From contig CAJTNT010000006.1 of the NCBI GenBank assembly GCA_910577785.1, positions 1 through 64,000 of the forward strand: a stretch of 64,000 nucleotides of DNA. The letters run 5' to 3'. This stretch comes from an uncultured Lachnospiraceae bacterium. Its GTDB lineage: Bacteria > Bacillota > Clostridia > Lachnospirales > Lachnospiraceae. The position numbers were made by a program, and so were the translations under genes. The notes under the pieces are model-generated. The model saw only the letters and a list, made by a program, of their open reading frames with translations. It was not told the origin of the DNA and did not search any database. Positions 17,643-25,411 of this stretch are shown here, in pieces; positions within the stretch are counted from its first letter, which is position 1, and each line of letters starts with the position of its first letter.

Positions 17643-18893
17643 TCAGGGACGCACCTGCCCGTCCCCGTAGATAATGTATTTGACGCTGGTCAGCTCTTTT
17701 AAGCCCATCGGCCCCCTGGCATGGAGCTTCTGGGTGCTGATGCCGATCTCTGCGCCAAATCCAAACTCGTACCCATCCGTGAAACGGGTAGAGGCATTCA
17801 CATAGACTGCCGCTGCGTCAATCCCATCCAGGAATTTCCTGGAATTGGCATAATCGCGGGTGATAATGGCTTCGGAGTGGCCAGTATTGTAGCGGTTGAT
17901 ATGCGCAATCGCCTCGTCAATGCCAGCGACTGTCTTGACAGACAAAATATAATCCAGGTATTCCGTGCCCCAATCTTCCTCCGAAGCAGGCAAGATATCG
18001 CTGCAGGCCTCCCTGCTGCCCTCATCCCCCCTTAGTTCCACCGCCTTTTGACTAAGCCTTGCCGCCAGCCTGGGCAGGAGGGCATCCTTCACCTTTTCAT
18101 GGACCACCAGGGACTCGCAGGCATTGCAGACGCCAATACGCTGCGTCTTGGCATTGAAGATAATCTCCACGGCCATGTCCAGATCCGCCGTTTCATCCAC
18201 ATAAATATGGCAGTTGCCCGTCCCTGTCTCAATCACCGGGACGGTAGCTTTCTCCACCACGGTACGGATCAGGCCGGCGCCGCCCCTTGGAATCAGCACG
18301 TCCACATAGCCATTCATCCGCATAAACCTTTCCGCCGTCTCATGGCTGGTATCTGTAATCAGCTGAATGGCATCCCGCGGAAGGCCGCACGCTTCTAAAG
18401 CGCCCTGCAATGCCTCCATGATTGCCTGGTTGGAATGGATGGCGTCCCGCCCGCCTCGGAGGATCACCACATTGCCCGCCTTAAAGCAGAGGCCGAATGC
18501 ATCTGCCGTCACATTGGGGCGGGATTCGTAAATAATGCCAATCACACCCAACGGCACCCGCTTCTGTCCAATCTGCAGGCCATTGGGGCGTTGGCGCATC
18601 GACAGCACCTCTCCCACCGGATCGTCCAGCCCGGCAATCTGCCGCAGCCCTTCTGCCATCTGCCCAATCCTGTCCTCTGTCAGCAGCAGGCGATCCACCA
18701 GCCCAGAGGCCATCTGGTTTGCCTTTGCCGCTTCTATATCTTTGGCATTTGCCGCCAAAAGCATGTCCTTTTGTGCTAGGAGCGCCTCCGCGGCCGCCTC
18801 CAGAGCCTTATTTTTCCTGCCTGTCGGCAATGTGCGCAGCACGTTCTCCGCCGCTTTGGCTCTCTGCCCAATTTCCTCTAATGTCATTCCCAT
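17643..18893 (-). CDS. proA: Gamma-glutamyl phosphate reductase
   Basis: Second enzyme of proline synthesis, reducing glutamyl-5-phosphate to the semialdehyde with NADPH. The aldehyde dehydrogenase fold is complete (416 residues). The catalytic cysteine lies in RIGVCNACESLVVHE, and the conserved GVIGIIYESRPNVT, VILRGGRDAIHSN and C-terminal ASTRFTDGYEFGFGAEIGIS are present. The partner kinase proB lies 5.5 kb away on the same strand rather than adjacent, an unusual split. Confidence 0.96.
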   Translation of the reverse strand: MGMTLEEIGQRAKAAENVLRTLPTGRKNKALEAAAEALLAQKDMLLAANAKDIEAAKANQMASGLVDRLLLTEDRIGQMAEGLRQIAGLDDPVGEVLSMRQRPNGLQIGQKRVPLGVIGIIYESRPNVTADAFGLCFKAGNVVILRGGRDAIHSNQAIMEALQGALEACGLPRDAIQLITDTSHETAERFMRMNGYVDVLIPRGGAGLIRTVVEKATVPVIETGTGNCHIYVDETADLDMAVEIIFNAKTQRIGVCNACESLVVHEKVKDALLPRLAARLSQKAVELRGDEGSREACSDILPASEEDWGTEYLDYILSVKTVAGIDEAIAHINRYNTGHSEAIITRDYANSRKFLDGIDAAAVYVNASTRFTDGYEFGFGAEIGISTQKLHARGPMGLKELTSVKYIIYGDGQVRP

Positions 18894-18992
18894 TTCCCAA
18901 CCTCTTTCTTTTCTGTGCCGCTATTCCTGCAGCTTGGCTTTATCTGCTTCTTTCCCGCCAAATCCATACTTCCCTTATCTTCTTTTCTGTCT

Positions 18993-20402
18993 TCACTCTT
19001 TCCCATCAAAGCAATACGTACACAGCTTGCAGCAAGGCAGGCCGATGGATTCCACCAGATCGTCCAGCCGATGGTAACGCAAGGTGGTAAAATTCTGCTT
19101 TTTCTGAATCTCGCCTACCATCTCGTCATACTTCGCGCTCTCCGGATCTGCATATTCTGCCAGCAATTCCGGCGTCACTTCCTCTTCCCGCTCCTGGATC
19201 ACCCGTCGGGTAATCAAATCTAAATCCGACTTGGAACGGGAAAAATTCAGGTACTTGCACCCATACAGCAGCGGAGGGCAGGCAGGCCGGACATGCACTT
19301 CCTTCGCCCCGCTCCGATACAGGAAATCTGTAGTCTCGCGCAGCTGTGTCCCCCGCACGATGGAATCATCAATCAACAGAAGCTTCTTATCTTCAATCAG
19401 CTCCTGCACCGGGATTAGTTTCATGCGCGCAATCAAATCCCTCTGGCTCTGGTTCGTCGGCATAAAGGAACGGGGCCAGGTAGGCGTATATTTAATAAAC
19501 GGCCTTGCATAGGGGATCCCGGACGCGTTGGCATAGCCGATGGCATGGGCAATCCCAGAATCCGGCACCCCTGCCACAATATCCGGCTCCACCTGCCCGC
19601 CGTCCCGCTTTGCCAGCATGCCCCCGCAACGGTAGCGCATCTCCTCTACGTTGACCCCTTCATAAGAAGAAGTCGGGTAGCCATAATAGACCCACAGGAA
19701 AGAGCAGATTTTCATCTCATTTCCTGGAGGGCTGACAGTCTCCACCCCATCCGGCATAATCTTGGCAATCTCTGACGGGCCTAACTCCCGGTCATGGGTA
19801 TAGCCCAGATTAATATACGCAAAATTTTCAAAAGAAACGCAATATCCATCCTCCCGTTTCCCAATCACCACTGGGGTACGCCCATATTTATCCCTGGCTG
19901 CGTAAAGGCAATCCTTGGTCATCAGCAATATCGTCATCGAGCCGTCCACCAGTCCCTGCACATACTGGATGCCCTCTACCAGGCTGTCCGACTTGCAGAT
20001 TAGGGATGCAATCAGCTCTGTGGCATTGATCTGCCCGCCGCTCATTTCCTGGAAATGGGATCTCCCATCCTGGTACGTCTCCCTCAGCAGGTCAGGCATA
20101 TTGTTGATTTTGCCCACAGTGGTAATCGCAAAGCTGCCCAAATGCGACTGGATCAAAAGCGGCTGCGGCTCATAGTCAGAAATGCAGCCAATACCCAGAT
20201 GGCCTTCCAGTTCCTCCGCATCCTTCTCAAATTTCGTGCGGAAGGGGGAGTTTTCAATATTGTGGATCGCCCTCTGGAATCCCTGTTCCCCATACATGGC
20301 CATCCCGCCGCGCCTGGTTCCTAGGTGGGAATGGTAGTCCACGCCGTAAAAAAGCTCTAACGTACAATTATTCTTTGAAGCAACGCCAAAAAAGCCTCCC
20401 AT
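18993..20402 (-). CDS. PurF-like amidophosphoribosyltransferase paralogue lacking the N-terminal Cys
   Basis: A 469-residue protein with the full two-domain build of glutamine PRPP amidotransferase. An Ntn-hydrolase-like N-terminal half (YHSHLGTRRGGMAMYG, about 23-38) is followed by a phosphoribosyltransferase half with PRPP loop LLLIDDSIVRGTQ (about 341-353). True PurF begins, after Met removal or pro-peptide cleavage, with a nucleophile Cys (CGVFG). Here the start is MGGFFGVAS, so the nucleophile position is Gly. Glutamine hydrolysis should therefore be lost. The C-terminus has a Cys cluster (CCKLCTYC) as in Fe-S containing PurF. It could use free ammonia or have another role. No other pur genes are nearby. 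Start is firm because the family begins this way. Confidence 0.85.
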   Translation of the reverse strand: MGGFFGVASKNNCTLELFYGVDYHSHLGTRRGGMAMYGEQGFQRAIHNIENSPFRTKFEKDAEELEGHLGIGCISDYEPQPLLIQSHLGSFAITTVGKINNMPDLLRETYQDGRSHFQEMSGGQINATELIASLICKSDSLVEGIQYVQGLVDGSMTILLMTKDCLYAARDKYGRTPVVIGKREDGYCVSFENFAYINLGYTHDRELGPSEIAKIMPDGVETVSPPGNEMKICSFLWVYYGYPTSSYEGVNVEEMRYRCGGMLAKRDGGQVEPDIVAGVPDSGIAHAIGYANASGIPYARPFIKYTPTWPRSFMPTNQSQRDLIARMKLIPVQELIEDKKLLLIDDSIVRGTQLRETTDFLYRSGAKEVHVRPACPPLLYGCKYLNFSRSKSDLDLITRRVIQEREEEVTPELLAEYADPESAKYDEMVGEIQKKQNFTTLRYHRLDDLVESIGLPCCKLCTYCFDGKE

Positions 20403-20520
20403 ATGTCTAGTCTCCTCATATCATAAGTTTGTAAGCATTCGATTGTTCCTGGTTCCATTCGGTTAAGATTAAAATCTGCTCCATCAGTTTAACATGAAGC
20501 ATCCGTAAATTCAAGTACGC

Positions 20521-22443
20521 TTACCCCTTTATTCCCTTGCTTTGCGCATACGCACGGACAATCTCCCGGAAAGCCTCCCCATATTTTTCATATTTTACCT
20601 TGCCCACGCCATTGACAGTAAGCATTTCTTCCTCCGTCACGGGCAGGCGGACGCTCATTTCCCGCAGTGTCTTATCTGAGAAAATAATATAAGGCGGCAC
20701 ATGGTTCTTCTGCGCCAGCTCATAACGGTACTTGCGCAATTTCTCAAATAAATCCGGATATTGCACGTCCACTAGGACTTTTTTCTGCTTCTCTGCGGCT
20801 GCCGGAAGCTTCTGGCGTTCCTTGGGAAGTTTTAAAATAATCCTATGTATACCTTCTTCCTGGCTGACCCCATTGGGGGAATGCCCTTCGCCAGATGGAA
20901 GGCCTTTTTTACTCCCGCCGCTATCCCAGGCAGCAAGCAGCGCTTTTCCAGGATCTGTCATTTTCAGGATGGGATAGTCATTGGCTGTAAGGAACAGGTA
21001 GCCCTTGACCAGCAGGTCATTTAAAATCTGGCGCAGGCGTACGAGGGTCCTGCCTTTCAGGCTTCCGTATTCAGGGTTCCGCTTCAGGCCGAACTGGCGT
21101 ACTTTAGCCGTGTCTGAACCATGGACGGCATCCAGGATGGCATTGATGCCATAACGCTCGTAAGTGGTCATCACCATGCGGATGATATGGACGGCTTCCT
21201 CTGTCACGTCAAAATCTTCAAATTCCGTCAGGCAGTTCTCGCAGTTCCCGCAGTAATTCCCGCCATATTCCCCAAAATAACGCAAAATATAATCCCGCAG
21301 GCATTCATCGGTAAAACAGTAAAAGGTCATTTTCCGAAGCCGCTCCAAATCCCGCTCCTGGATAAGCTTGCGTTCTTCCTCATCCAGCTCGCTGTTCTCT
21401 CCCTGGGAATTAATCAAGAACTCATTCACCCGCACATCCTGCCCCGCATAATACAGCAGGCATTCCGCAGGCTCCCCATCACGCCCGGCCCTCCCGGCCT
21501 CCTGGTAATAGCTCTCAATGTCCTTGGGCATGTTATAATGGATCACATAACGCACATTAGACTTATCAATCCCCATGCCAAAGGCATTCGTGGCCACCAT
21601 TACCGGCCTGACGTCATAGATGAAATCGTCCTGGTTCTGCTTACGCTCGTCATCGGACAGCCCTGCATGGTAACGTGTCGCCGGATAGCCGCCCTCCAGC
21701 AGGAACTGCCATACCTCTTCCACGGCCTTGCGCGTATTGCAGTAAATAACCCCGCTTTTGTCGCCATTTTTCTCCAGATACTCCAACAGCAGCCGCTTCT
21801 TGTCCTTGGGCTTCTTCACTGCAAAATACAGGTTCTTGCGGTCATATCCTGTCACCACCACCGTTGGGTCGCACAGCCCCAGGATGCAGACAATATCCTC
21901 CTTCACCTGCTTTGTCGCCGTTGCCGTATAAGCGGCAATCACAGGGCGTTTGGGCAGCATATCAATAAACGCTACAATTTTCAGGTAGCTGGGGCGGAAA
22001 TCCTGTCCCCACTGGGAAATGCAGTGCGCCTCGTCCACGGCCACCATGGAGATCTCCACCTCCTGCACCAGCAGCTGGAAGGCCTCTGTCAGCAGACGTT
22101 CTGGCGCGACATAGATAATTTTGTAGCGTCCCCTGCGGGCAAATTCCATGGCCTTGCGGTACTGGCCCTCTGTGAGGGAACTGTTGATATAGGCGGCGTG
22201 AACGCCTAATTGGTTCAGCGCCGCCACCTGATCCTTCATGAGGGAAATCAGCGGAGATACGACAATGGTAATTCCCGAAAACAGCAGGGCTGGGAGCTGG
22301 AAGCAGATGGACTTCCCTGCGCCCGTAGGCATAATGCCCAAGACGTCCCGACCGGAAATAACACTGTCCACCAGGGTTTCCTGGCCTTCCCGGAAGGTAT
22401 CATAACCAAAAATATTTTTTAAAGCTGTAAATTTGCTGTCCAT
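20521..22443 (-). CDS. recQ: ATP-dependent DNA helicase RecQ
   Basis: A 640-residue superfamily 2 3'-5' DNA helicase of recombination repair. Motif I is MPTGAGKSICFQLP, motif II VDEAHC followed by the RecQ-specific ISQWGQDFRPSY, and motif VI QEAGRAGRDG. The zinc-binding Cys set (CFTDECLRD...YCGNCENC) and winged helix follow, with a C-terminal HRDC domain (PPYIIFSDKTLREMS). All domains are intact. Confidence 0.96.
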   Translation of the reverse strand: MDSKFTALKNIFGYDTFREGQETLVDSVISGRDVLGIMPTGAGKSICFQLPALLFSGITIVVSPLISLMKDQVAALNQLGVHAAYINSSLTEGQYRKAMEFARRGRYKIIYVAPERLLTEAFQLLVQEVEISMVAVDEAHCISQWGQDFRPSYLKIVAFIDMLPKRPVIAAYTATATKQVKEDIVCILGLCDPTVVVTGYDRKNLYFAVKKPKDKKRLLLEYLEKNGDKSGVIYCNTRKAVEEVWQFLLEGGYPATRYHAGLSDDERKQNQDDFIYDVRPVMVATNAFGMGIDKSNVRYVIHYNMPKDIESYYQEAGRAGRDGEPAECLLYYAGQDVRVNEFLINSQGENSELDEEERKLIQERDLERLRKMTFYCFTDECLRDYILRYFGEYGGNYCGNCENCLTEFEDFDVTEEAVHIIRMVMTTYERYGINAILDAVHGSDTAKVRQFGLKRNPEYGSLKGRTLVRLRQILNDLLVKGYLFLTANDYPILKMTDPGKALLAAWDSGGSKKGLPSGEGHSPNGVSQEEGIHRIILKLPKERQKLPAAAEKQKKVLVDVQYPDLFEKLRKYRYELAQKNHVPPYIIFSDKTLREMSVRLPVTEEEMLTVNGVGKVKYEKYGEAFREIVRAYAQSKGIKG

Positions 22444-22460
22444 GTTATCTCCGGGCTTGC

Positions 22461-23204
22461 TTAAGCGCGCGCGGCTCCGTCAACGGACAGGATTTCCCCT
22501 GTCACATAGCTTGCCATGTCGCTGGCCAGAAACAGGAAGGCATTGGCCACATCCTCTGGCTCGCCGACCCTGCGCAAAGGAATGGTCTTAATCAAGGGCT
22601 GGATCATTTCATCCGGAAGCGCAGCTACCATATCTGTCTTGGTAATGCCAGGCGCTACCGCATTGACGCGGATATTGCTAGGTCCCAGCTCCCTCGCCAG
22701 AGAAAGGGTAAGGCCGTTGACTGCAAATTTGCTGGCAGGGTAGGCCACGCCGCCGGGCTGGCCGGAAATGCTGACCATTGAGCTAGTATTGAGGATACAT
22801 CCGCCGCCCTGTTCCTTCATGATTTTCACGGCAGGCTGGACTGCATGGAAAATGGCGTTGACATTGAGATCCATTACTTTTTCAAACTGTCCGTCTTCAT
22901 AGGCGTCTGCCTTTGTGCTGTCTGATATGCCGGCGTTGTTGACTAAAATATCAATCCTGCCATATTTTTCCTTAATGCCCTCAATGGTTTTGGCTACCTC
23001 TTTGGCATCGGAAAGGTTAGGGTGGAAGCCTTCTACAGGCCAAGAGGGATTCTCAGACTTGAGGGAAGATAAGGCTTTCTCTACTGTTTCCGGGCGGGAA
23101 CCGAAGAGGATTACCTTGGCGCCATTTTCAAGGTATTTCTTAACGATTGCGTATCCAATTCCTCTTGTGCCGCCGGTCACGACGGCTACTTTGTCTTTTA
23201 ACAT
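22461..23204 (-). CDS. Short-chain dehydrogenase/reductase (FabG-like)
   Basis: A 247-residue NAD(P)-dependent oxidoreductase. The cofactor motif is TGGTRGIG (10-17), NNAG follows at about 92, and the catalytic Ser, Tyr and Lys lie in NTSSMVSISG and YPASK. The C-terminus VTGEILSVDGA is typical of 3-oxoacyl-ACP reductase-like SDRs. Gly37-type residues after the second strand (FGSRPETVEKA) suggest NADP use. It stands alone between recQ and a 230-base gap, not in a fatty acid operon, so the substrate is open; hydroxysteroid or sugar dehydrogenase roles are possible. Confidence 0.85.
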   Translation of the reverse strand: MLKDKVAVVTGGTRGIGYAIVKKYLENGAKVILFGSRPETVEKALSSLKSENPSWPVEGFHPNLSDAKEVAKTIEGIKEKYGRIDILVNNAGISDSTKADAYEDGQFEKVMDLNVNAIFHAVQPAVKIMKEQGGGCILNTSSMVSISGQPGGVAYPASKFAVNGLTLSLARELGPSNIRVNAVAPGITKTDMVAALPDEMIQPLIKTIPLRRVGEPEDVANAFLFLASDMASYVTGEILSVDGAARA

Positions 23205-23434
23205 GGGTTGTCCTCCTTCAATTAGATAAATAAGCTCTTGTTCAGATTATCATAATTTCTCTGAAAATGGAAGGGTTTCTGTGTAATCTTTATAAACAAT
23301 TCGGAGAAGTACGAGAGTGTTCCCTGGCAAAAGGGGCGGGAGCGCCTCTTGGTAGGGGAATATGGCGCAACGATCGCTGCGGAAGCGGAAAGGTGAAAAG
23401 CAATCGTGGTATGCTTACGTTACACTAGACATAG
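23205..23434. other. Intergenic gap, nothing recognised
   Basis: About 230 bases between the SDR start and the fthC end. There is no open frame with a ribosome site, and no strong hairpin or known RNA was seen. Confidence 0.4.
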
Positions 23435-24151
23435 CTACATCCATACGCTTAACGCCTGTTCTTGGGATAGGAAAAAATATATATCCTGCTCTGTCACAAT
23501 GGCATCCATAGGCACATCAAAGGGATCTTTGGGCAGTTGTTCGACAAGCTGCACAGAATGGGCAATGCCGATTTTATGGCAATGGGGGTATCTGGAAAAA
23601 TAGCGGTCATAATAGCCTTTGCCATAGCCCATGCGTGTTCCGTGTAAATCAAACCCTACCCCTGGGACAAGAACCAATGGGGATTTTTCCTGTATTGCAT
23701 GTTTTCCCGTAGGTTCCATAACATGGAAGAAGCCTTCCCGGAAATCGGCTAAAGACGAAACCTGGTAAAAGCCCATCTCATTTCCTTCTACGCGTGGAAA
23801 TGCAATCTGCATCCCCCGCTCCAATGCCTGCTGCGCCAGCGGGAGCAGATTTACTTCCTTCCCCAGCGGATAATAAAAATAAACCCATTCCGCCTGCCGG
23901 AACCAGGAACATACCTGGACTTTTGCAGCTATTTCCAAGGAGGCCTTCTGCACCTGATTCTGGGAAAGACGTGCCCTTGCTGCCTTCCGCACTGCCCGGA
24001 ACTGCTGTTTTTCCTGTGCGTATCCGCCCTTTGGGCTTTGCATTTTTTCTTCTGCAAACTCGATCTCCGGGTTTTGCGTTTTTTCTTCTCTGTATCCATT
24101 CTTGGAGCTTTGCTTTTTTCCTTCTATACTAATTCGCTTCTTTCCTTCCAT
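23435..24151 (-). CDS. fthC: 5-formyltetrahydrofolate cyclo-ligase with repeat-expanded N-terminus
   Basis: Converts 5-formyl-THF to 5,10-methenyl-THF with ATP. The domain starts near FRAVRKAARARLS and ends VPMDAIVTEQD; the signature MGYGKGYYDRYF is intact. Ahead of the normal start are about 50 extra residues in 12-residue repeats (EGKKQSSKNGYR, EEKTQNPEIEFA, EEKMQSPKGGYA). I chose the ATG at 24151 (238 residues) because GGGGGAG is 4 bases upstream; it overlaps the end of the DUF896 gene by 23 bases. Same operon as proB. Confidence 0.9.
   Translation of the reverse strand: MEGKKRISIEGKKQSSKNGYREEKTQNPEIEFAEEKMQSPKGGYAQEKQQFRAVRKAARARLSQNQVQKASLEIAAKVQVCSWFRQAEWVYFYYPLGKEVNLLPLAQQALERGMQIAFPRVEGNEMGFYQVSSLADFREGFFHVMEPTGKHAIQEKSPLVLVPGVGFDLHGTRMGYGKGYYDRYFSRYPHCHKIGIAHSVQLVEQLPKDPFDVPMDAIVTEQDIYFFLSQEQALSVWM
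24001..24145. repeat. 36-bp in-frame tandem repeat at the fthC 5' end
   Basis: About four diverged 36-bp units, clearest where TTTGCA, TTTGCG and TTTGCT begin at 24037, 24073 and 24109, an exact 36-base period. Each unit adds 12 residues (pattern EEKxQxPxxxxA) to the protein. The frame is preserved throughout. Confidence 0.8.
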
Positions 24152-24350
24152 ACTTCTCCCCCAGGTTCTCTGTTGTCCCATCTGGATTTACCATGTCAAT
24201 GTTATCCAGCTGCGCCCGCAGGTTCCTGCGGATATTTGCCAGAAATTCCTCCCTAAGCAGCGCCTGTTCCTTTTTCTCCGCTTCTGTCAGCCCCTCTGCC
24301 TTAGACTTTCGTGCCAATTCATTGATCCTATCGATCTTTCCCTGTTCCAT
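24129..24350 (-). CDS. DUF896 (YnzC-like) small protein
   Basis: A 73-residue helical hairpin protein. The text KIDRINELARKSKAEGLTEA followed by EKKEQALLREEFLANIRRNL matches the DUF896/YnzC family, which is SOS-linked in Bacillus but of unknown biochemical role. It lies 14 bases after proB and overlaps fthC, which indicates co-transcription. Confidence 0.92.
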   Translation of the reverse strand: MEQGKIDRINELARKSKAEGLTEAEKKEQALLREEFLANIRRNLRAQLDNIDMVNPDGTTENLGEKYGRKEAN

Positions 24351-24364
24351 CTATTTCTCCTTCC

Positions 24365-25213
24365 TTACCCTATGCTCTTCTCAATGAAATCCGCAATGTA
24401 AAAATCCTCATCATAATGCGCCCGGAACACCGTCCCCACAAAGTTCCCCTCAAAAATCCGATGGAGTACCCCCACGTCCTCTCCATTTGCAATCACCATA
24501 TCCGCCCCGGAAAGCGTGGCAATCCGTGCCGCCGTGAGCTTTGCTTCCATGCCCCCAGTCCCGACGTCGCTTCCCGTGCTTCCTTTCGCCATGGCCTCGA
24601 TTTCCCCATCCAGTTCATCCACCATCTCAATCAGCCTGGCATCCGGGTTCTGATGGGGGTCGTCCGTAAACAGCCCGTCAATATCCGACAGCAGGATCAG
24701 CAAATCTGCGCCCACCAGGGAGGCCACAAGCGCTGACAGCGTATCGTTGTCCCCAAACTGCATTTCATACGTGGATATGGTGTCATTTTCATTTACAACG
24801 GGGATAATCCCCATGCGGAACAGTTCCTCAAATGTATTCTGCGCGTTCTTGCGCGCCACATTATCCAGCATGGTTCCCTTTGTCATAAGAATCTGCGCCG
24901 CTGTCTGGTGGTATTCCGAGAACATCTTCTGATATGTCATCATCAGCCTGGCCTGGCCCACCGCCGCGCAGGCCTGCTTCGTGGAAATATCGCTGGGGCG
25001 TTCTTCCAGGCCAATGACTTTCCTGCCCACGGCAATTGCACCTGAGCTTACCAGGCATACGTCCAGGCCTCGGTTGCGGATATCGCAGAGTTCCCTGACC
25101 AGGCGCTCCACCTTCCCCAGGTTCAGCCGCCCTGTCGCTTCATGGTGCAGGGCCGCCGAGCCAATTTTTACTATAATCCTCTTTTTTCCCTTAAAATATT
25201 CCTTTGTACCCAT
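24365..25213 (-). CDS. proB: Glutamate 5-kinase, short form
   Basis: First committed enzyme of proline synthesis, phosphorylating glutamate. The amino-acid kinase fold is complete: KIGSAALHHEATGRLN, LVSSGAIAVG, FGDNDTLSALVASLVGADLL and GTGGMEAKLTAA. At 282 residues it lacks the C-terminal PUA domain of the Escherichia coli enzyme (367 residues), as in many Firmicutes. A good promoter precedes it, and it heads proB-DUF896-fthC. Confidence 0.95.
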   Translation of the reverse strand: MGTKEYFKGKKRIIVKIGSAALHHEATGRLNLGKVERLVRELCDIRNRGLDVCLVSSGAIAVGRKVIGLEERPSDISTKQACAAVGQARLMMTYQKMFSEYHQTAAQILMTKGTMLDNVARKNAQNTFEELFRMGIIPVVNENDTISTYEMQFGDNDTLSALVASLVGADLLILLSDIDGLFTDDPHQNPDARLIEMVDELDGEIEAMAKGSTGSDVGTGGMEAKLTAARIATLSGADMVIANGEDVGVLHRIFEGNFVGTVFRAHYDEDFYIADFIEKSIG

Positions 25214-25255
25214 TTCCTTTCTCTTCCTCCAAGACGGTTTATTTTTCCTTGGTTA

Positions 25256-25284
25256 ATTATAATATTTATGCCAACATTCGTCAA
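25256..25284 (-). promoter_or_regulatory. Sigma-A promoter of the proB operon
   Basis: On the - strand TTGACG (25279-25284), 17 bases, then TATAAT (25256-25261), about 43 bases before the proB start. A near-consensus match. Confidence 0.75.
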
Positions 25285-25299
25285 CAATCCATGATAGAA

Positions 25300-25329
25300 T
25301 TGCATTTTCCCCCCATCCTATGCTATAAT
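25300..25329 (+). promoter_or_regulatory. Sigma-A promoter of the hybrid kinase gene
   Basis: TTGCAT (25300-25305), an 18-base spacer, then TATAAT (25324-25329), about 80 bases before the kinase start. It is divergent from the proB promoter, with 15 bases between the two -35 boxes. Confidence 0.65.
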
Positions 25330-25411
25330 CATAGCATCTTGGCCCGTGTGCCGGCCATAAGGAAATGTAACTCGTACATCGTCCATTTAGCATAAAGGAG
25401 ATACAGAGCCA

